NCBI RefSeq assembly: GCF_013393385.1
Contig: NZ_AP023239.1
Location: 930,001-994,000, forward strand
Source of the DNA: Paenibacillus sp. URB8-2
GTDB lineage: Bacteria > Bacillota > Bacilli > Paenibacillales > Paenibacillaceae
Reading direction: 5' to 3'
Length of the DNA: 64,000 bases
Below are positions 1 through 8,536 of the stretch, piece by piece. A model generated the notes under the pieces. The model made no database searches. It had not been told where the DNA came from and saw only the letters and a list, made by a program, of their open reading frames with translations. Each line of letters starts with the position of its first letter. The first letter of the stretch is position 1. The translations under genes were made by a program, and so were the position numbers.

Positions 1-1
1 G

Positions 2-1669
2 AACGGATACGGCATATTGATGGAGGGAGCGTCAGATGTTGTGGTCGACGGCGTCAAGACCGTTAATTTTACCGGAGACGGAATGGCGATCGGCGGCGTT
101 GGCACCTTGATCAAAGACTTGTATGAGGGAGGGTTTGTTCCCGGAGCGCTCGATGCCAAAGGATATGCCGTGAATAATAAGAACAAAATCCGCACCCAAT
201 CGCCGATCCCGCTTACCGCTCCCGTTCTTCAAACGGAAAAGATTTTTGAAATTTCAAACGTCAAAAAGCTGCCGTATACGTTTGAAGTCTATTTCTACCA
301 AAGCGGCGGAAAGTTCATCAAGAAGATATCGGCCAAGGCCCGTGACCAAATGGCCATTCCGCCCGGAGCCGCCTATTGTCATCTTGTGCTGAATCAGGCG
401 TCCTCCAAGGGCGGCTATCTGGAAGTGTGGAACCGTGTCGTAAGCCGGAACATTACGGTCCGGAACTCGGAGTCCGCATTCAACCGCCGCCAGGGCATTA
501 CGGTCGGCGGAGCCGACAATGTTCTGATTACCGGAAATCGGCTTCACGATATCAAGGGAACGGCTCCTCAGTCCGGTATTGATGTGGAGGGCGGATACGG
601 GGAGAACGGAAATCTGAACACCAACATTACGATTAAAAATAATCAGTTCTACAACAACGCCGCATATGACGCCATTCTTTACGACGGCCGGAACGCTTGG
701 GTGGACGGCAATCATTTTGCATCCAAGGGAACCATTGGACTTGCGATATCCCCGCCATTCAGCAACGCGTGGGTATCGGATAACCATTTTGACGGTACGC
801 GCATCTATGCCTACCATGATGTCTATTTGCAAAATAATGCCATGAACGATTCCGCAACCTTTTTCGAAGGGCCGAATATTGTTATTGATGGAATGAAGAT
901 CACGAACGGCATACTCGCCTTAAGCGCAAAAAAGGCCTATGGAATCAAGGTGTCCAATATCGATATCACAATTACGCAAAAAGTGGATGCGGGTTTAAGC
1001 GTCAACAATCAACCGGTGCGCCTGTCCAATGTCACGATAACCGGGGAGCCCTCCTTGCGGAGTCTTTCAGGAAACGCGGTTTCCGGAAGTGTGTTTGATC
1101 ATCTGAAGGTTATAGGCTACAACTCGGCTTATGGGTTGTCCCTGCCCCCTGGGACTTACAAAGACAGCCGGTTCGATGCGTCCGAGGGAGGAAAGTTCGG
1201 CACACTTTCAGCCGTTCAGGCCGGAGAGTATGTGTTTGATGGCTGTACTTTTAGAGGGAATACCGACGGTGCGGGCATGCTGTACGCCGAGAACAAGCAA
1301 TTAAAGCTGACGGTGAAGAACAGCGCTTTCGAGGTGCCCGGCAATATGCAGGCTATCAGTATTCAGGCGGCTCAAAGCGTCCTTGTGGAGAATAATGTTG
1401 TGAACGCGGAGCATCTGACTTCCAATAGTACGGAGATTGTTAAAATCAACGATTATTGGAAGCGGAACGAACCGTACGATGTGGGGAGCGCCGTGATCCG
1501 GAAGAACAAGATTACTAGCAATCTGCAGGCCGTAGGAATCTCGACGGAGTATGCCGGAATACAGGCGCCTCCTTATACAATAGAAGGGAACACTCTTATT
1601 AATGCGCAGCTCTCATTGAAAGCCAATGATAGAGTCAATAATAATATATTGCAGCAGCTTAAATATTGA
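2..1669 (+). CDS. Right-handed beta-helix protein, 5' partial
   Basis: The reading frame is open from base 2, and the residues before the first possible start (TTG at 17, ATG at 20) continue the protein naturally, so the gene begins upstream of the window. About 555 residues are visible. They show the pattern of the parallel beta-helix (pectate-lyase-like) fold: many short strands of the type 'NNVLITGNRL' and 'VENNVVNAE' with asparagine ladders at turns. Such proteins bind or cleave polysaccharides, which fits the EPS locus that follows, but no catalytic residues can be assigned. A hairpin terminator follows the stop, so this is the end of a separate transcript. Confidence 0.75.
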   Translation, partial: NGYGILMEGASDVVVDGVKTVNFTGDGMAIGGVGTLIKDLYEGGFVPGALDAKGYAVNNKNKIRTQSPIPLTAPVLQTEKIFEISNVKKLPYTFEVYFYQSGGKFIKKISAKARDQMAIPPGAAYCHLVLNQASSKGGYLEVWNRVVSRNITVRNSESAFNRRQGITVGGADNVLITGNRLHDIKGTAPQSGIDVEGGYGENGNLNTNITIKNNQFYNNAAYDAILYDGRNAWVDGNHFASKGTIGLAISPPFSNAWVSDNHFDGTRIYAYHDVYLQNNAMNDSATFFEGPNIVIDGMKITNGILALSAKKAYGIKVSNIDITITQKVDAGLSVNNQPVRLSNVTITGEPSLRSLSGNAVSGSVFDHLKVIGYNSAYGLSLPPGTYKDSRFDASEGGKFGTLSAVQAGEYVFDGCTFRGNTDGAGMLYAENKQLKLTVKNSAFEVPGNMQAISIQAAQSVLVENNVVNAEHLTSNSTEIVKINDYWKRNEPYDVGSAVIRKNKITSNLQAVGISTEYAGIQAPPYTIEGNTLINAQLSLKANDRVNNNILQQLKY

Positions 1670-1677
1670 TCGGGCAA

Positions 1678-1728
1678 AGAAGCGGCTCCAAATGTCATGT
1701 GGGGATGACTGGCGGCTGCTTCTTTTTT
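1678..1728 (+). terminator. Rho-independent terminator after beta-helix gene
   Basis: AGAAGC at 1678 pairs with GCTTCT at 1718, with further imperfect pairing inside the loop, followed by a T run. It separates the upstream gene from the EPS promoter. Confidence 0.7.
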
Positions 1729-1795
1729 GTGCGTGTAAACGAACGAATGATGATCTTAATAACAAACAAAATCAACATAATTAAGGGGATAATAG

Positions 1796-1824
1796 TTGAC
1801 ATGTTCTATATAAAGAACTAAAAT
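1796..1824 (+). promoter_or_regulatory. Sigma-A promoter of the EPS operon
   Basis: A perfect -35 TTGACA (1796-1801), a 17-bp spacer and a -10 TAAAAT (1819-1824) lie 49 bases before the first EPS start codon. Transcription would start near 1831. The spacer is almost wholly occupied by a 16-bp palindrome, so a bound repressor would block RNA polymerase directly. Confidence 0.85.
1803..1818. promoter_or_regulatory. SinR-type palindromic operator in the EPS promoter
   Basis: GTTCTATATAAAGAAC is an inverted repeat. Read from the right it begins GTTCTTT, an exact match to the known SinR half-site GTTCTYT; the left half has one mismatch. A further exact half-site, GTTCTTT, lies at 1836-1842 just after the expected transcription start. 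The same palindrome type occurs at 29006-29021 before the operon that encodes the SinR-like protein. Confidence 0.8.
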
Positions 1825-1872
1825 TAACGCACAACGTTCTTTATTAAGTTACTCTTTAAAGTGGGTGAAAAC

Positions 1873-2619
1873 ATGGAAGATGAGAACGCGGCATATGAAA
1901 AAGAATCTCCAGCGAGAGCCCCGGTCAAGGAAATCAATCTGAAAGAATGGGCTTTAGTCATCAAAAGGAGAATATGGATTATTCTCCTGCCGACCCTCCT
2001 TTTTGCCGTGCTGGGGGGACTCTACAGTTCACAGCCGGAAGTGCCCCTGTACTCCTCTTCGGCCAGAATCATGATTCCCGCGACTACACCCGAGCAGCTC
2101 AGCACAATCAAAGTATTCATTCGGGAACCGGTCGTTCTGGAACGAGTGATCCAGGAGACGGGAATCCCCAGATCGCCTGGAGGTTTGCGCGGTCAGATCA
2201 GTGTGGACAGTGTGGACAATTCCATCATTACGCTCATTTCGGTTGTCGACACGGACCCTGCGGTCGCGCCGCAGCTCGCCAATGCCGTCGTTCGCGTCTT
2301 TGCCGATGAAGTAAGCAAGCGTATGGGCTTTACCGGGATCAGTGTTCTTACGGAAGCGGCGGAATCGCCGAATCCCACGCCGATTAATCCGCCAAGCGAC
2401 CGTGCGCTGAAGGTAGGGTTGTTTGCCGGTCTTGTCATCGGTTTGGGTCTGGCCTTCTTGCTGGATTCGCTGGATGACACCCTGCGCTCCGAGAAAGACA
2501 TTGAACAGATATTAGGCATCGATTCACTGGGGCAGGTCTCCAAATTCCAGCGGAAAAACTTCTCGGGCAATTCCAGACGAAAAAATGAGTATATACGAGG
2601 TGAAGCCATTGGCTCATAG
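1873..2619 (+). CDS. epsA: EpsA-like chain-length regulator (Wzz family)
   Basis: A membrane protein of 248 residues that acts as polysaccharide co-polymerase and modulator of its partner BY-kinase. It has the Wzz layout: a short cytoplasmic N-terminus, a membrane segment near residues 34-52, an extracytoplasmic domain, the PxxP-type stretch 'NPTPINPPSD', and a second membrane segment near residues 180-198 followed by a cytoplasmic tail. ATG at 1873 is chosen over GTG at 1861 because the GTGGGTG ribosome site lies just before it. First gene of the EPS operon; its end overlaps the kinase gene by 35 bases. Confidence 0.85.
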   Translation: MEDENAAYEKESPARAPVKEINLKEWALVIKRRIWIILLPTLLFAVLGGLYSSQPEVPLYSSSARIMIPATTPEQLSTIKVFIREPVVLERVIQETGIPRSPGGLRGQISVDSVDNSIITLISVVDTDPAVAPQLANAVVRVFADEVSKRMGFTGISVLTEAAESPNPTPINPPSDRALKVGLFAGLVIGLGLAFLLDSLDDTLRSEKDIEQILGIDSLGQVSKFQRKNFSGNSRRKNEYIRGEAIGS

Positions 2620-3268
2620 GGAGAAAAAATTGGATTCGCGGTCGGTTCACGGCTGTCTTCTCGTTCATAATAACCCCGCGGCGGCTGCCTCCGAGCAGTA
2701 CAGAAGGATAAGGAACAACATTCGGATTGCTGCGGGTAAAAAAGAGCGGCTTTCACTGGTCATTACTTCTCCTTCGACTGGGGAAGGGAAATCGACTTCT
2801 GCCGTGAATTTGGCGATCAGCTTCGCCCAGCGGGGAGATAAGGTGCTGCTTGTGGACGCCAATGTCAGGAACCCGATTCTGAATCAGGTATTTGGCATCA
2901 AGCAATGGCCCGGGCTCTCCGACGGATTGGCCACCAGCATTGAATTTGACGAAATCGTATATCCGACGAACATTGATGGGCTAACCGTCATTCCTGGCGG
3001 GTCGCCTATGCCGGGAGCGGCCGATCTGCTGGATTCCCAGGCGATGAAGGAATTGCTGGAGCGGGCCAAAGCCGAATATACCGTTATCCTGATCGACAGC
3101 CCGGCGGTGCTGGATTCCCCCGACGCGATTGCGCTGGCGGGCCGGTGCGATGGGGTCGTACTCATTCTTCGCAGCGGAAAGACACAGCAGAAGAATGCCT
3201 TTGAAGCGAAGCGTCTGCTGGATTTCGGGAAAGTGAAAATTTTAGGCAGCCTGCTTAACCGGAGTTAG
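2585..3268 (+). CDS. epsB: EpsB-like bacterial tyrosine kinase (CpsD/CapB)
   Basis: Cytoplasmic BY-kinase partner of the Wzz protein, 227 residues. Visible motifs: Walker A 'TSPSTGEGKST' (residues 61-71), Walker A' 'LLVDANVR' (88-95) and Walker B 'VILIDSPAV' (about 161-169). The residues before Walker A include 'EQYRRIRNNI', typical of the family. Unusually, the protein stops at 'LGSLLNRS' and lacks the C-terminal tyrosine cluster that these kinases autophosphorylate. The Walker A' motif has Asn where Asp is usual in the DxD. Kinase activity is inferred from the family; the missing tail suggests altered regulation. Confidence 0.85.
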   Translation: MSIYEVKPLAHREKKLDSRSVHGCLLVHNNPAAAASEQYRRIRNNIRIAAGKKERLSLVITSPSTGEGKSTSAVNLAISFAQRGDKVLLVDANVRNPILNQVFGIKQWPGLSDGLATSIEFDEIVYPTNIDGLTVIPGGSPMPGAADLLDSQAMKELLERAKAEYTVILIDSPAVLDSPDAIALAGRCDGVVLILRSGKTQQKNAFEAKRLLDFGKVKILGSLLNRS

Positions 3269-3321
3269 GAATAGGGACGATAGCCGCACTTCATTTGTTT
3301 TAGGGAAGGGGTGAGTGAACG

Positions 3322-5166
3322 TTGTTTTATAAGCATCGTCTATCCGTTTTAATTGTTTTGGATTCGTTTATTGTGCTGACGGCTATATTTGCAAGCAGCT
3401 TTCTGGTAAACGCTACTCTTAACGTATTTACATATCCGGTGATTGTCAGTTCGGTCACATTGCTCTTCAGTCATCACATCTTCGCTTTTGTGTACCATCT
3501 CTATCGCAAAGCCTGGAAGTATGCGGGTGTTGAAGAAAGCCTCCTCATTGCGAAAGTGGTGTCTTTCTCCATGCTGGCGGCGGCTACCGTGCAATTCGTC
3601 TTCTCGTTTGACGTTCAATACCGGCTGCTGCTGGTAACCTGGATGCTTCATATGATGCTGATCGGCGGATCGCGTTTTTGCTGGCGGGTACTCAGGACCG
3701 CTCAGGCGAAGCAGGAGACGGGCAGCACGACGGACGGCGCCAAACGGACGCTGATCATCGGCGCGGGCTCGGCCGGAACAATGGTTGCAAGGCAGCTGCT
3801 GTCCGGATCAGACAAGGAGCTGAAGCCGGTCGCTTTTGTCGACGATCATTTGAGCAAGCTTGGTCTTGATATTATGGGGATTCCCGTTGCCGGCAGAATC
3901 AAGGATATTGAATATCTGGCCGGGCGGTATAAGGTTGACCATATTGTCATCGCCATTCCTTCACTGCCCAAAGACCGGCTGAAGGCAATCTGCGAAGAAT
4001 GCGCCAAGACCTCCGCCAAGACCCAGACGATTCCAATGCTTGAGGACATAGCGAGCGGCAAAGTGGCGGTCAGCCAATTCCGGGACGTTCAGGTCGAGGA
4101 TCTGCTTGGCAGAGAACCGGTGCGGCTTGATCTTGACAGCATTTCGGGATATGTAACGGGCAAGGTCGTTCTCGTCACGGGAGCGGGCGGCTCCATCGGC
4201 TCGGAGGTATGCAGGCAAATCTCCAGATTCCGGCCCAAAAAGCTGGTGCTGCTCGGTCATGGAGAGAACAGCATCTATACGATTGAAATCGAGCTTAAAG
4301 CGATGTTCCGGGACTCGGGCATTCAATTTTATACCGAGATCGCGGATTTGCAGGATGAGAGCAAAATTATCAGCTTGATGAAATTTCATCATCCGGATGT
4401 TGTCTATCACGCCGCTGCCCACAAGCATGTGCCGCTGATGCAGCGCAATCCCGAGGAAGCGGTCAAGAATAACATTATCGGTACGATGAATGTCGCGCAG
4501 GCCGCAAGCCTGTCGGGAGTGGGAACGTTTGTCATGATCTCGACGGACAAAGCGGTAAATCCGACCAGCGTCATGGGTTCGACCAAACGGATCGCCGAAA
4601 TGATCATCCAGCATATGGACCGGTTCAGCTCAACCAAATTTGTCGCCGTCCGGTTCGGCAATGTGCTGGGCAGCCGCGGCAGCGTGATCCCGCTGTTCCG
4701 GAACCAAATTGAACAGGGCGGACCGGTGACCGTTACTCACCCCGATATGGTCCGGTATTTCATGACGATTCCCGAAGCGTCGCGGCTGGTCATTCAGGCG
4801 GGCGCTCTGGCGCGCGGGGGAGAAATTTTCGTGCTGGATATGGGCGATCCGGTCAAAATTGTCGATTTGGCCAAAAATCTGATCCGCATGTCGGGATACT
4901 CCATCGAGGAGATCGGCATTGAGTTCACCGGCATGAGACCAGGAGAGAAGCTGTATGAAGAGCTGCTGAGGGATACGGAAGTTCATGATGGGCAGGTCTA
5001 TCCCAAGATTTATGTCGGCAAGTCATACGAAGTGAACTTTGAATCCATCAATCACCTGCTCAAGGTCTATGATTCGCTGTCCATCGAAGAGCTGAGAAGC
5101 CTGCTGCTCGATATTGCCAACAACCGGATTGAAAAGGTGCCTCTTATGAAAGCAACGGTCGTCTAG
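3322..5166 (+). CDS. epsC: EpsC-like membrane UDP-sugar 4,6-dehydratase
   Basis: A 614-residue protein of the PglF/WbpM/CapD family, which converts UDP-GlcNAc to a 4-keto-6-deoxy sugar, the first step to bacillosamine-type sugars. It has four N-terminal membrane segments (about 1-120), a first nucleotide-binding domain with 'IIGAGSAG' (about 144-151) and a catalytic Rossmann domain with 'TGAGGSIGSE' (about 283-292). The stretch 'TDKAVNPTSVMGSTKR' carries the SMK-type active site with Met in place of the usual Tyr. The start is TTG at 3322, preceded by AAGGGGTGA. Its product should feed the aminotransferase (epsN) and acetyltransferase (epsM-like) of the same locus. Confidence 0.9.
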   Translation: MFYKHRLSVLIVLDSFIVLTAIFASSFLVNATLNVFTYPVIVSSVTLLFSHHIFAFVYHLYRKAWKYAGVEESLLIAKVVSFSMLAAATVQFVFSFDVQYRLLLVTWMLHMMLIGGSRFCWRVLRTAQAKQETGSTTDGAKRTLIIGAGSAGTMVARQLLSGSDKELKPVAFVDDHLSKLGLDIMGIPVAGRIKDIEYLAGRYKVDHIVIAIPSLPKDRLKAICEECAKTSAKTQTIPMLEDIASGKVAVSQFRDVQVEDLLGREPVRLDLDSISGYVTGKVVLVTGAGGSIGSEVCRQISRFRPKKLVLLGHGENSIYTIEIELKAMFRDSGIQFYTEIADLQDESKIISLMKFHHPDVVYHAAAHKHVPLMQRNPEEAVKNNIIGTMNVAQAASLSGVGTFVMISTDKAVNPTSVMGSTKRIAEMIIQHMDRFSSTKFVAVRFGNVLGSRGSVIPLFRNQIEQGGPVTVTHPDMVRYFMTIPEASRLVIQAGALARGGEIFVLDMGDPVKIVDLAKNLIRMSGYSIEEIGIEFTGMRPGEKLYEELLRDTEVHDGQVYPKIYVGKSYEVNFESINHLLKVYDSLSIEELRSLLLDIANNRIEKVPLMKATVV

Positions 5167-5190
5167 ACGCCAAGGAAAGGAAGGCCGCCC

Positions 5191-6366
5191 ATGTCCCGAA
5201 AAGTGTTGTTTTGCGCAACCGTCGACTTTCATTTCAGAGCCTTTCATCTGCCTGTAATGGAATGGTTTAAAGAGCGAGGCTGGGAAGTTCATATCGCGGC
5301 ACGCGGAGAACTCGATCTGCCTTCTGTCGACAGGAAATTCAATATCTCCATTGAACGGTCGCCGCTGCGCAGCGGGAATTGGGCGGCTTACCGACAGCTG
5401 AAGGATATTATGAAGCGCAACGACTATGACATTATTCATGCGCATACGCCGATGGGCGGTGTTCTTGCCCGGCTGGCCGCGGCCGGCTCACGCAAGAAGG
5501 GAACCCGGATGCTGTACACTGCCCACGGTTTTCATTTCTGCCAAGGCTCTTCGCTTGCGAGCTGGCTGCTCTATTATCCGATCGAGAAAGGTCTTTCACG
5601 GCTGACGGATTGTTTGATTACAATCAACGATGAAGATTATCGTCTGGCCGTGGGCCGGGGGTTTAGAGCCGGGCAGATTGAACATGTGCACGGCGTGGGC
5701 GTAAATACGGACAAATTCAAGCCCGCTGCGCCCGCTGAAAAAGAACGGCTGCGGCAGCAGTCTGCATACGGAACGGAGGAGGTGCTGATGTTCTATGCCG
5801 GGGAGTTCAACGGCAACAAGAACCATCAGCTGCTCATCCGCGCTTTGGCCCGGATCAAGGATCAAGGAGCCGGAATCAAGCTTCTACTCGCGGGGGAAGG
5901 TCCGCTTCAGGAGCAGTGTCGCCTGCTGGCATCGGAGCTTGGGGTCGCGGGCCAGGTGGATTTTCTCGGCTACCGGAAAGATATTGACCGGCTGCTGCCC
6001 TTGTGCGACGCGGCGGTTTCGTCAAGCCTGCGGGAGGGGCTGCCGGTCAATATTATGGAGGCGATGGCCTGCGGCCTTCCCGTTATCGCCACAAGAAACC
6101 GGGGGCATGCGGAGCTTGTGAAGCCCGGGGAAAATGGATATCTTGTTGAACCCGGAACCGGGCAAGAAGAGCGGATGGCCGGATATATGCTTGAGCTTAG
6201 CCGATCCTCCGAACTGCGGAGCAGGATGGGGAAGAAGAGTTTGGAGCTTGTCCAAACGTATAATTTGACGTCGGTCGTCAAGGAGCTTGGTTCCATCTAC
6301 ATAGGGCATATGCGGGAGGAGGAGAGCTATGAAGCCGGAAATCAGCATTATCATGCCCATATATAA
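5191..6366 (+). CDS. epsD: EpsD-like glycosyltransferase, family GT4
   Basis: A 391-residue GT-B fold glycosyltransferase. The N-terminus 'KVLFCATVDFHFRAFHLP' and the motif 'LYTAHGFHFC' closely resemble B. subtilis EpsD as recalled. The C-terminal nucleotide-sugar domain carries the EX7E region 'REGLPVNIMEAMACGLPVI' (about 281-299). The expected role is addition of a sugar to the lipid-linked EPS repeat unit at the inner membrane face. The end overlaps the next gene by 38 bases, which suggests translational coupling. Confidence 0.85.
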   Translation: MSRKVLFCATVDFHFRAFHLPVMEWFKERGWEVHIAARGELDLPSVDRKFNISIERSPLRSGNWAAYRQLKDIMKRNDYDIIHAHTPMGGVLARLAAAGSRKKGTRMLYTAHGFHFCQGSSLASWLLYYPIEKGLSRLTDCLITINDEDYRLAVGRGFRAGQIEHVHGVGVNTDKFKPAAPAEKERLRQQSAYGTEEVLMFYAGEFNGNKNHQLLIRALARIKDQGAGIKLLLAGEGPLQEQCRLLASELGVAGQVDFLGYRKDIDRLLPLCDAAVSSSLREGLPVNIMEAMACGLPVIATRNRGHAELVKPGENGYLVEPGTGQEERMAGYMLELSRSSELRSRMGKKSLELVQTYNLTSVVKELGSIYIGHMREEESYEAGNQHYHAHI

Positions 6367-7516
6367 TATGGAAGCCTATTTACACCGTTCTCTGGACAGC
6401 CTGCTGAACCAAACCTTCAGCGACCTGGAGATTATCGCCGTTAATGACGGGTCGACGGACGGCAGCCTCTCCATCCTCCGGCAATATGCCGAAAGGGACG
6501 ACCGCTTGATCCCGATCAACCGGAACAACGGCGGCGTATCTTCTGCCCGTAATGAAGGCATCAGAAACGCAAGAGGAAGGTACATCGCCTTTGTCGATCC
6601 GGATGATTGGGTGCAGCACGATATGTTCATGGAGATGCGCGAAGCGGCGGAGCGGGAAGATGCGGACATCGTCATGTGCACTTATATGCGTGAATTCGGA
6701 ACGCATGCGAAAGAGAAAGTATTCCGGATTCCGGATATGGAGGTATACCGTCTCCAAGAGGTTCAGGATCGGATTACAAGACGGCTGTTTGGTCCGCTAA
6801 GAGAGGAATTGGCGGAGCCCGATTATCTGGACGCCTGGGGGACCGTGTGGGGCAAGCTGTACCGTGCGGATTTGATCGAGAGGGCGGCAGCCTCTTTTAT
6901 CGACCTGGAGACGATCGGAACCAACGAGGATTCGCTCTTCAACATCCATGTATGCCACCATGCCCGTTCCTTCGTCTTTCTGAGCCGCCCGTTCTATCAT
7001 TATTGGAAGGCCAACACTTCATCTATCACCTCACGCCACAATCCCTTGTTGGAGAGCAAATTCAATAATCTGTACGGCCACATGAAATCTTATATCCGGG
7101 AGCGCGGGCTGCCGGAGGAATATACGGCGGCGCTGCATAACCGGATTTGCGTCAATACCTTTGGGCTCGGACTCAATATTATAAGCGAGGATTACAAGGC
7201 GTCGGCATTCGCCAAAATCAAGGAGATCCGCGCGCTTGTTGCAAAGCCCGAGGTGGCATCCTCCTTTGCCGGATTTGAACTGCAATACTGCACCGGGGCC
7301 TGGAAGATCTTTTTTCTGATGGGCAAATGGAAAATGGCTGCAGGGATGTATCTCATGTTAAACGTAATCAACCGATTGCGTTTCAGGAAGACGGGAGGTG
7401 TGGATAATGGAGCCCGTTCGAATTCTGCAGGTCGTCACCGTCATGAACAGGGGCGGACTGGAAACCATGCTCATGAACTACTATCGCCAGATGGACCGCG
7501 CCGACATTCAGTTTGA
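6329..7516 (+). CDS. Glycosyltransferase, family GT2, with read-through tail
   Basis: A GT-A fold transferase of 395 residues. It starts 'ISIIMPIYNMEAYL', with 'AVNDGSTDGS' near residue 39 and the metal-binding 'FVDPDDW' near residue 90. It resembles the EpsH/EpsJ type more than EpsE. The last 37 or so residues are basic and low in complexity and are encoded by the first 110 bases of the next gene in another frame, so they look like a read-through extension after loss of an original stop near 7400. The start at 6329 follows GGAGGAGGAGAG. Confidence 0.8.
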   Translation: MKPEISIIMPIYNMEAYLHRSLDSLLNQTFSDLEIIAVNDGSTDGSLSILRQYAERDDRLIPINRNNGGVSSARNEGIRNARGRYIAFVDPDDWVQHDMFMEMREAAEREDADIVMCTYMREFGTHAKEKVFRIPDMEVYRLQEVQDRITRRLFGPLREELAEPDYLDAWGTVWGKLYRADLIERAAASFIDLETIGTNEDSLFNIHVCHHARSFVFLSRPFYHYWKANTSSITSRHNPLLESKFNNLYGHMKSYIRERGLPEEYTAALHNRICVNTFGLGLNIISEDYKASAFAKIKEIRALVAKPEVASSFAGFELQYCTGAWKIFFLMGKWKMAAGMYLMLNVINRLRFRKTGGVDNGARSNSAGRHRHEQGRTGNHAHELLSPDGPRRHSV

Positions 7517-8531
7517 TTTTATGGTACACAGGCTGGAAAGGGGGCACTATGACGACGAAATCGAGTCTATGGGCGGGGTCATCTATCGGATGCCGCCAAT
7601 CAAACCGGGGAATTACCGGCTGTATTTCAATAAACTGACGGAGTTCTTTCATGCGCATCATGAATACAGGGTGGTCCATTCCCATATCAACGAGAACAGC
7701 AGCTTTGTTCTGAGGGAGGCCAAAAGAGCCGGTATTCCGTGCCGGATTGCCCACAGCCACCTCAGCGATCTAAGGCTGGACCTGAAATTTCCTTTCCGCG
7801 TATACGCCAAATATGTGATGAAGGATAATCCCAACCGGTATTTTGCCTGCTCGAAGAAAGCGGGACGCTGGCTGTTCGGCAGAGAGATTGAGGAACGGAA
7901 CTCTCTCGTTGTGATGAATAATGCGGTCAACCTTCGGGAGTTCGCCTTTGACCCCGCCGTCCGCGAGAAGGTCAGGAGCGAGTTTCAGGCGGGCGAACGT
8001 TTGGTTATCGGCCATGTCGGGAGGTTCAACGAGCAGAAGAATCACTCGTTCTTGATTGACATCTTTCACAGCGTTTACCAGAGGAACCGCAATGTGCTCC
8101 TGGTTCTGGTCGGAGAGGGATATCTGGAGCCGGCGATCAGGCAAAAAGTCGAACAGCTCGGATTAAAGGATCATGTCGCCTTTCTGGGTGTCCGTTCGGA
8201 TATCCCAAGGCTGATGCAGGGCATGGACTTGTTCCTGTTCCCGTCCTTGTTCGAAGGGCTGCCGGTCGTTCTGGTGGAAGCGCAGGCGGCGGGACTGAGA
8301 TGCATCGCTTCCAGCTCGATTACCCCGGAGTCGGATTTGACGGGCAGGGTGAGGTTCATCAGTCTTCAGGAGCCGGCCGACCTTTGGGCGCGGGAGATTC
8401 TGGACAGTTCCTGTGAGCGTGCGGATACATCGGAGCAGCTGCGCGAAAGCGGATATGACTCCGCGAAGACCGCAGAGTGGCTGGCCTCTTTTTACCATAC
8501 GGAATGTCAGCCGATTCTTAATCAGAGGTGA
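7407..8531 (+). CDS. epsF: EpsF-like glycosyltransferase, family GT4
   Basis: A GT-B fold transferase of 374 residues. 'MNRGGLETMLMNYYRQMD', 'IAHSHLSDLR' and 'FPSLFEGLPVVLVEAQAAGL' match the pattern remembered for B. subtilis EpsF. ATG at 7407 is preferred to the in-frame GTG at 7398 because the GGGAGG ribosome site sits eight bases before it. The start lies inside the preceding gene and the stop overlaps the following ribosome-site region, as expected for a tightly packed operon. Confidence 0.85.
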   Translation: MEPVRILQVVTVMNRGGLETMLMNYYRQMDRADIQFDFMVHRLERGHYDDEIESMGGVIYRMPPIKPGNYRLYFNKLTEFFHAHHEYRVVHSHINENSSFVLREAKRAGIPCRIAHSHLSDLRLDLKFPFRVYAKYVMKDNPNRYFACSKKAGRWLFGREIEERNSLVVMNNAVNLREFAFDPAVREKVRSEFQAGERLVIGHVGRFNEQKNHSFLIDIFHSVYQRNRNVLLVLVGEGYLEPAIRQKVEQLGLKDHVAFLGVRSDIPRLMQGMDLFLFPSLFEGLPVVLVEAQAAGLRCIASSSITPESDLTGRVRFISLQEPADLWAREILDSSCERADTSEQLRESGYDSAKTAEWLASFYHTECQPILNQR

Positions 8532-8536
8532 GCAAA

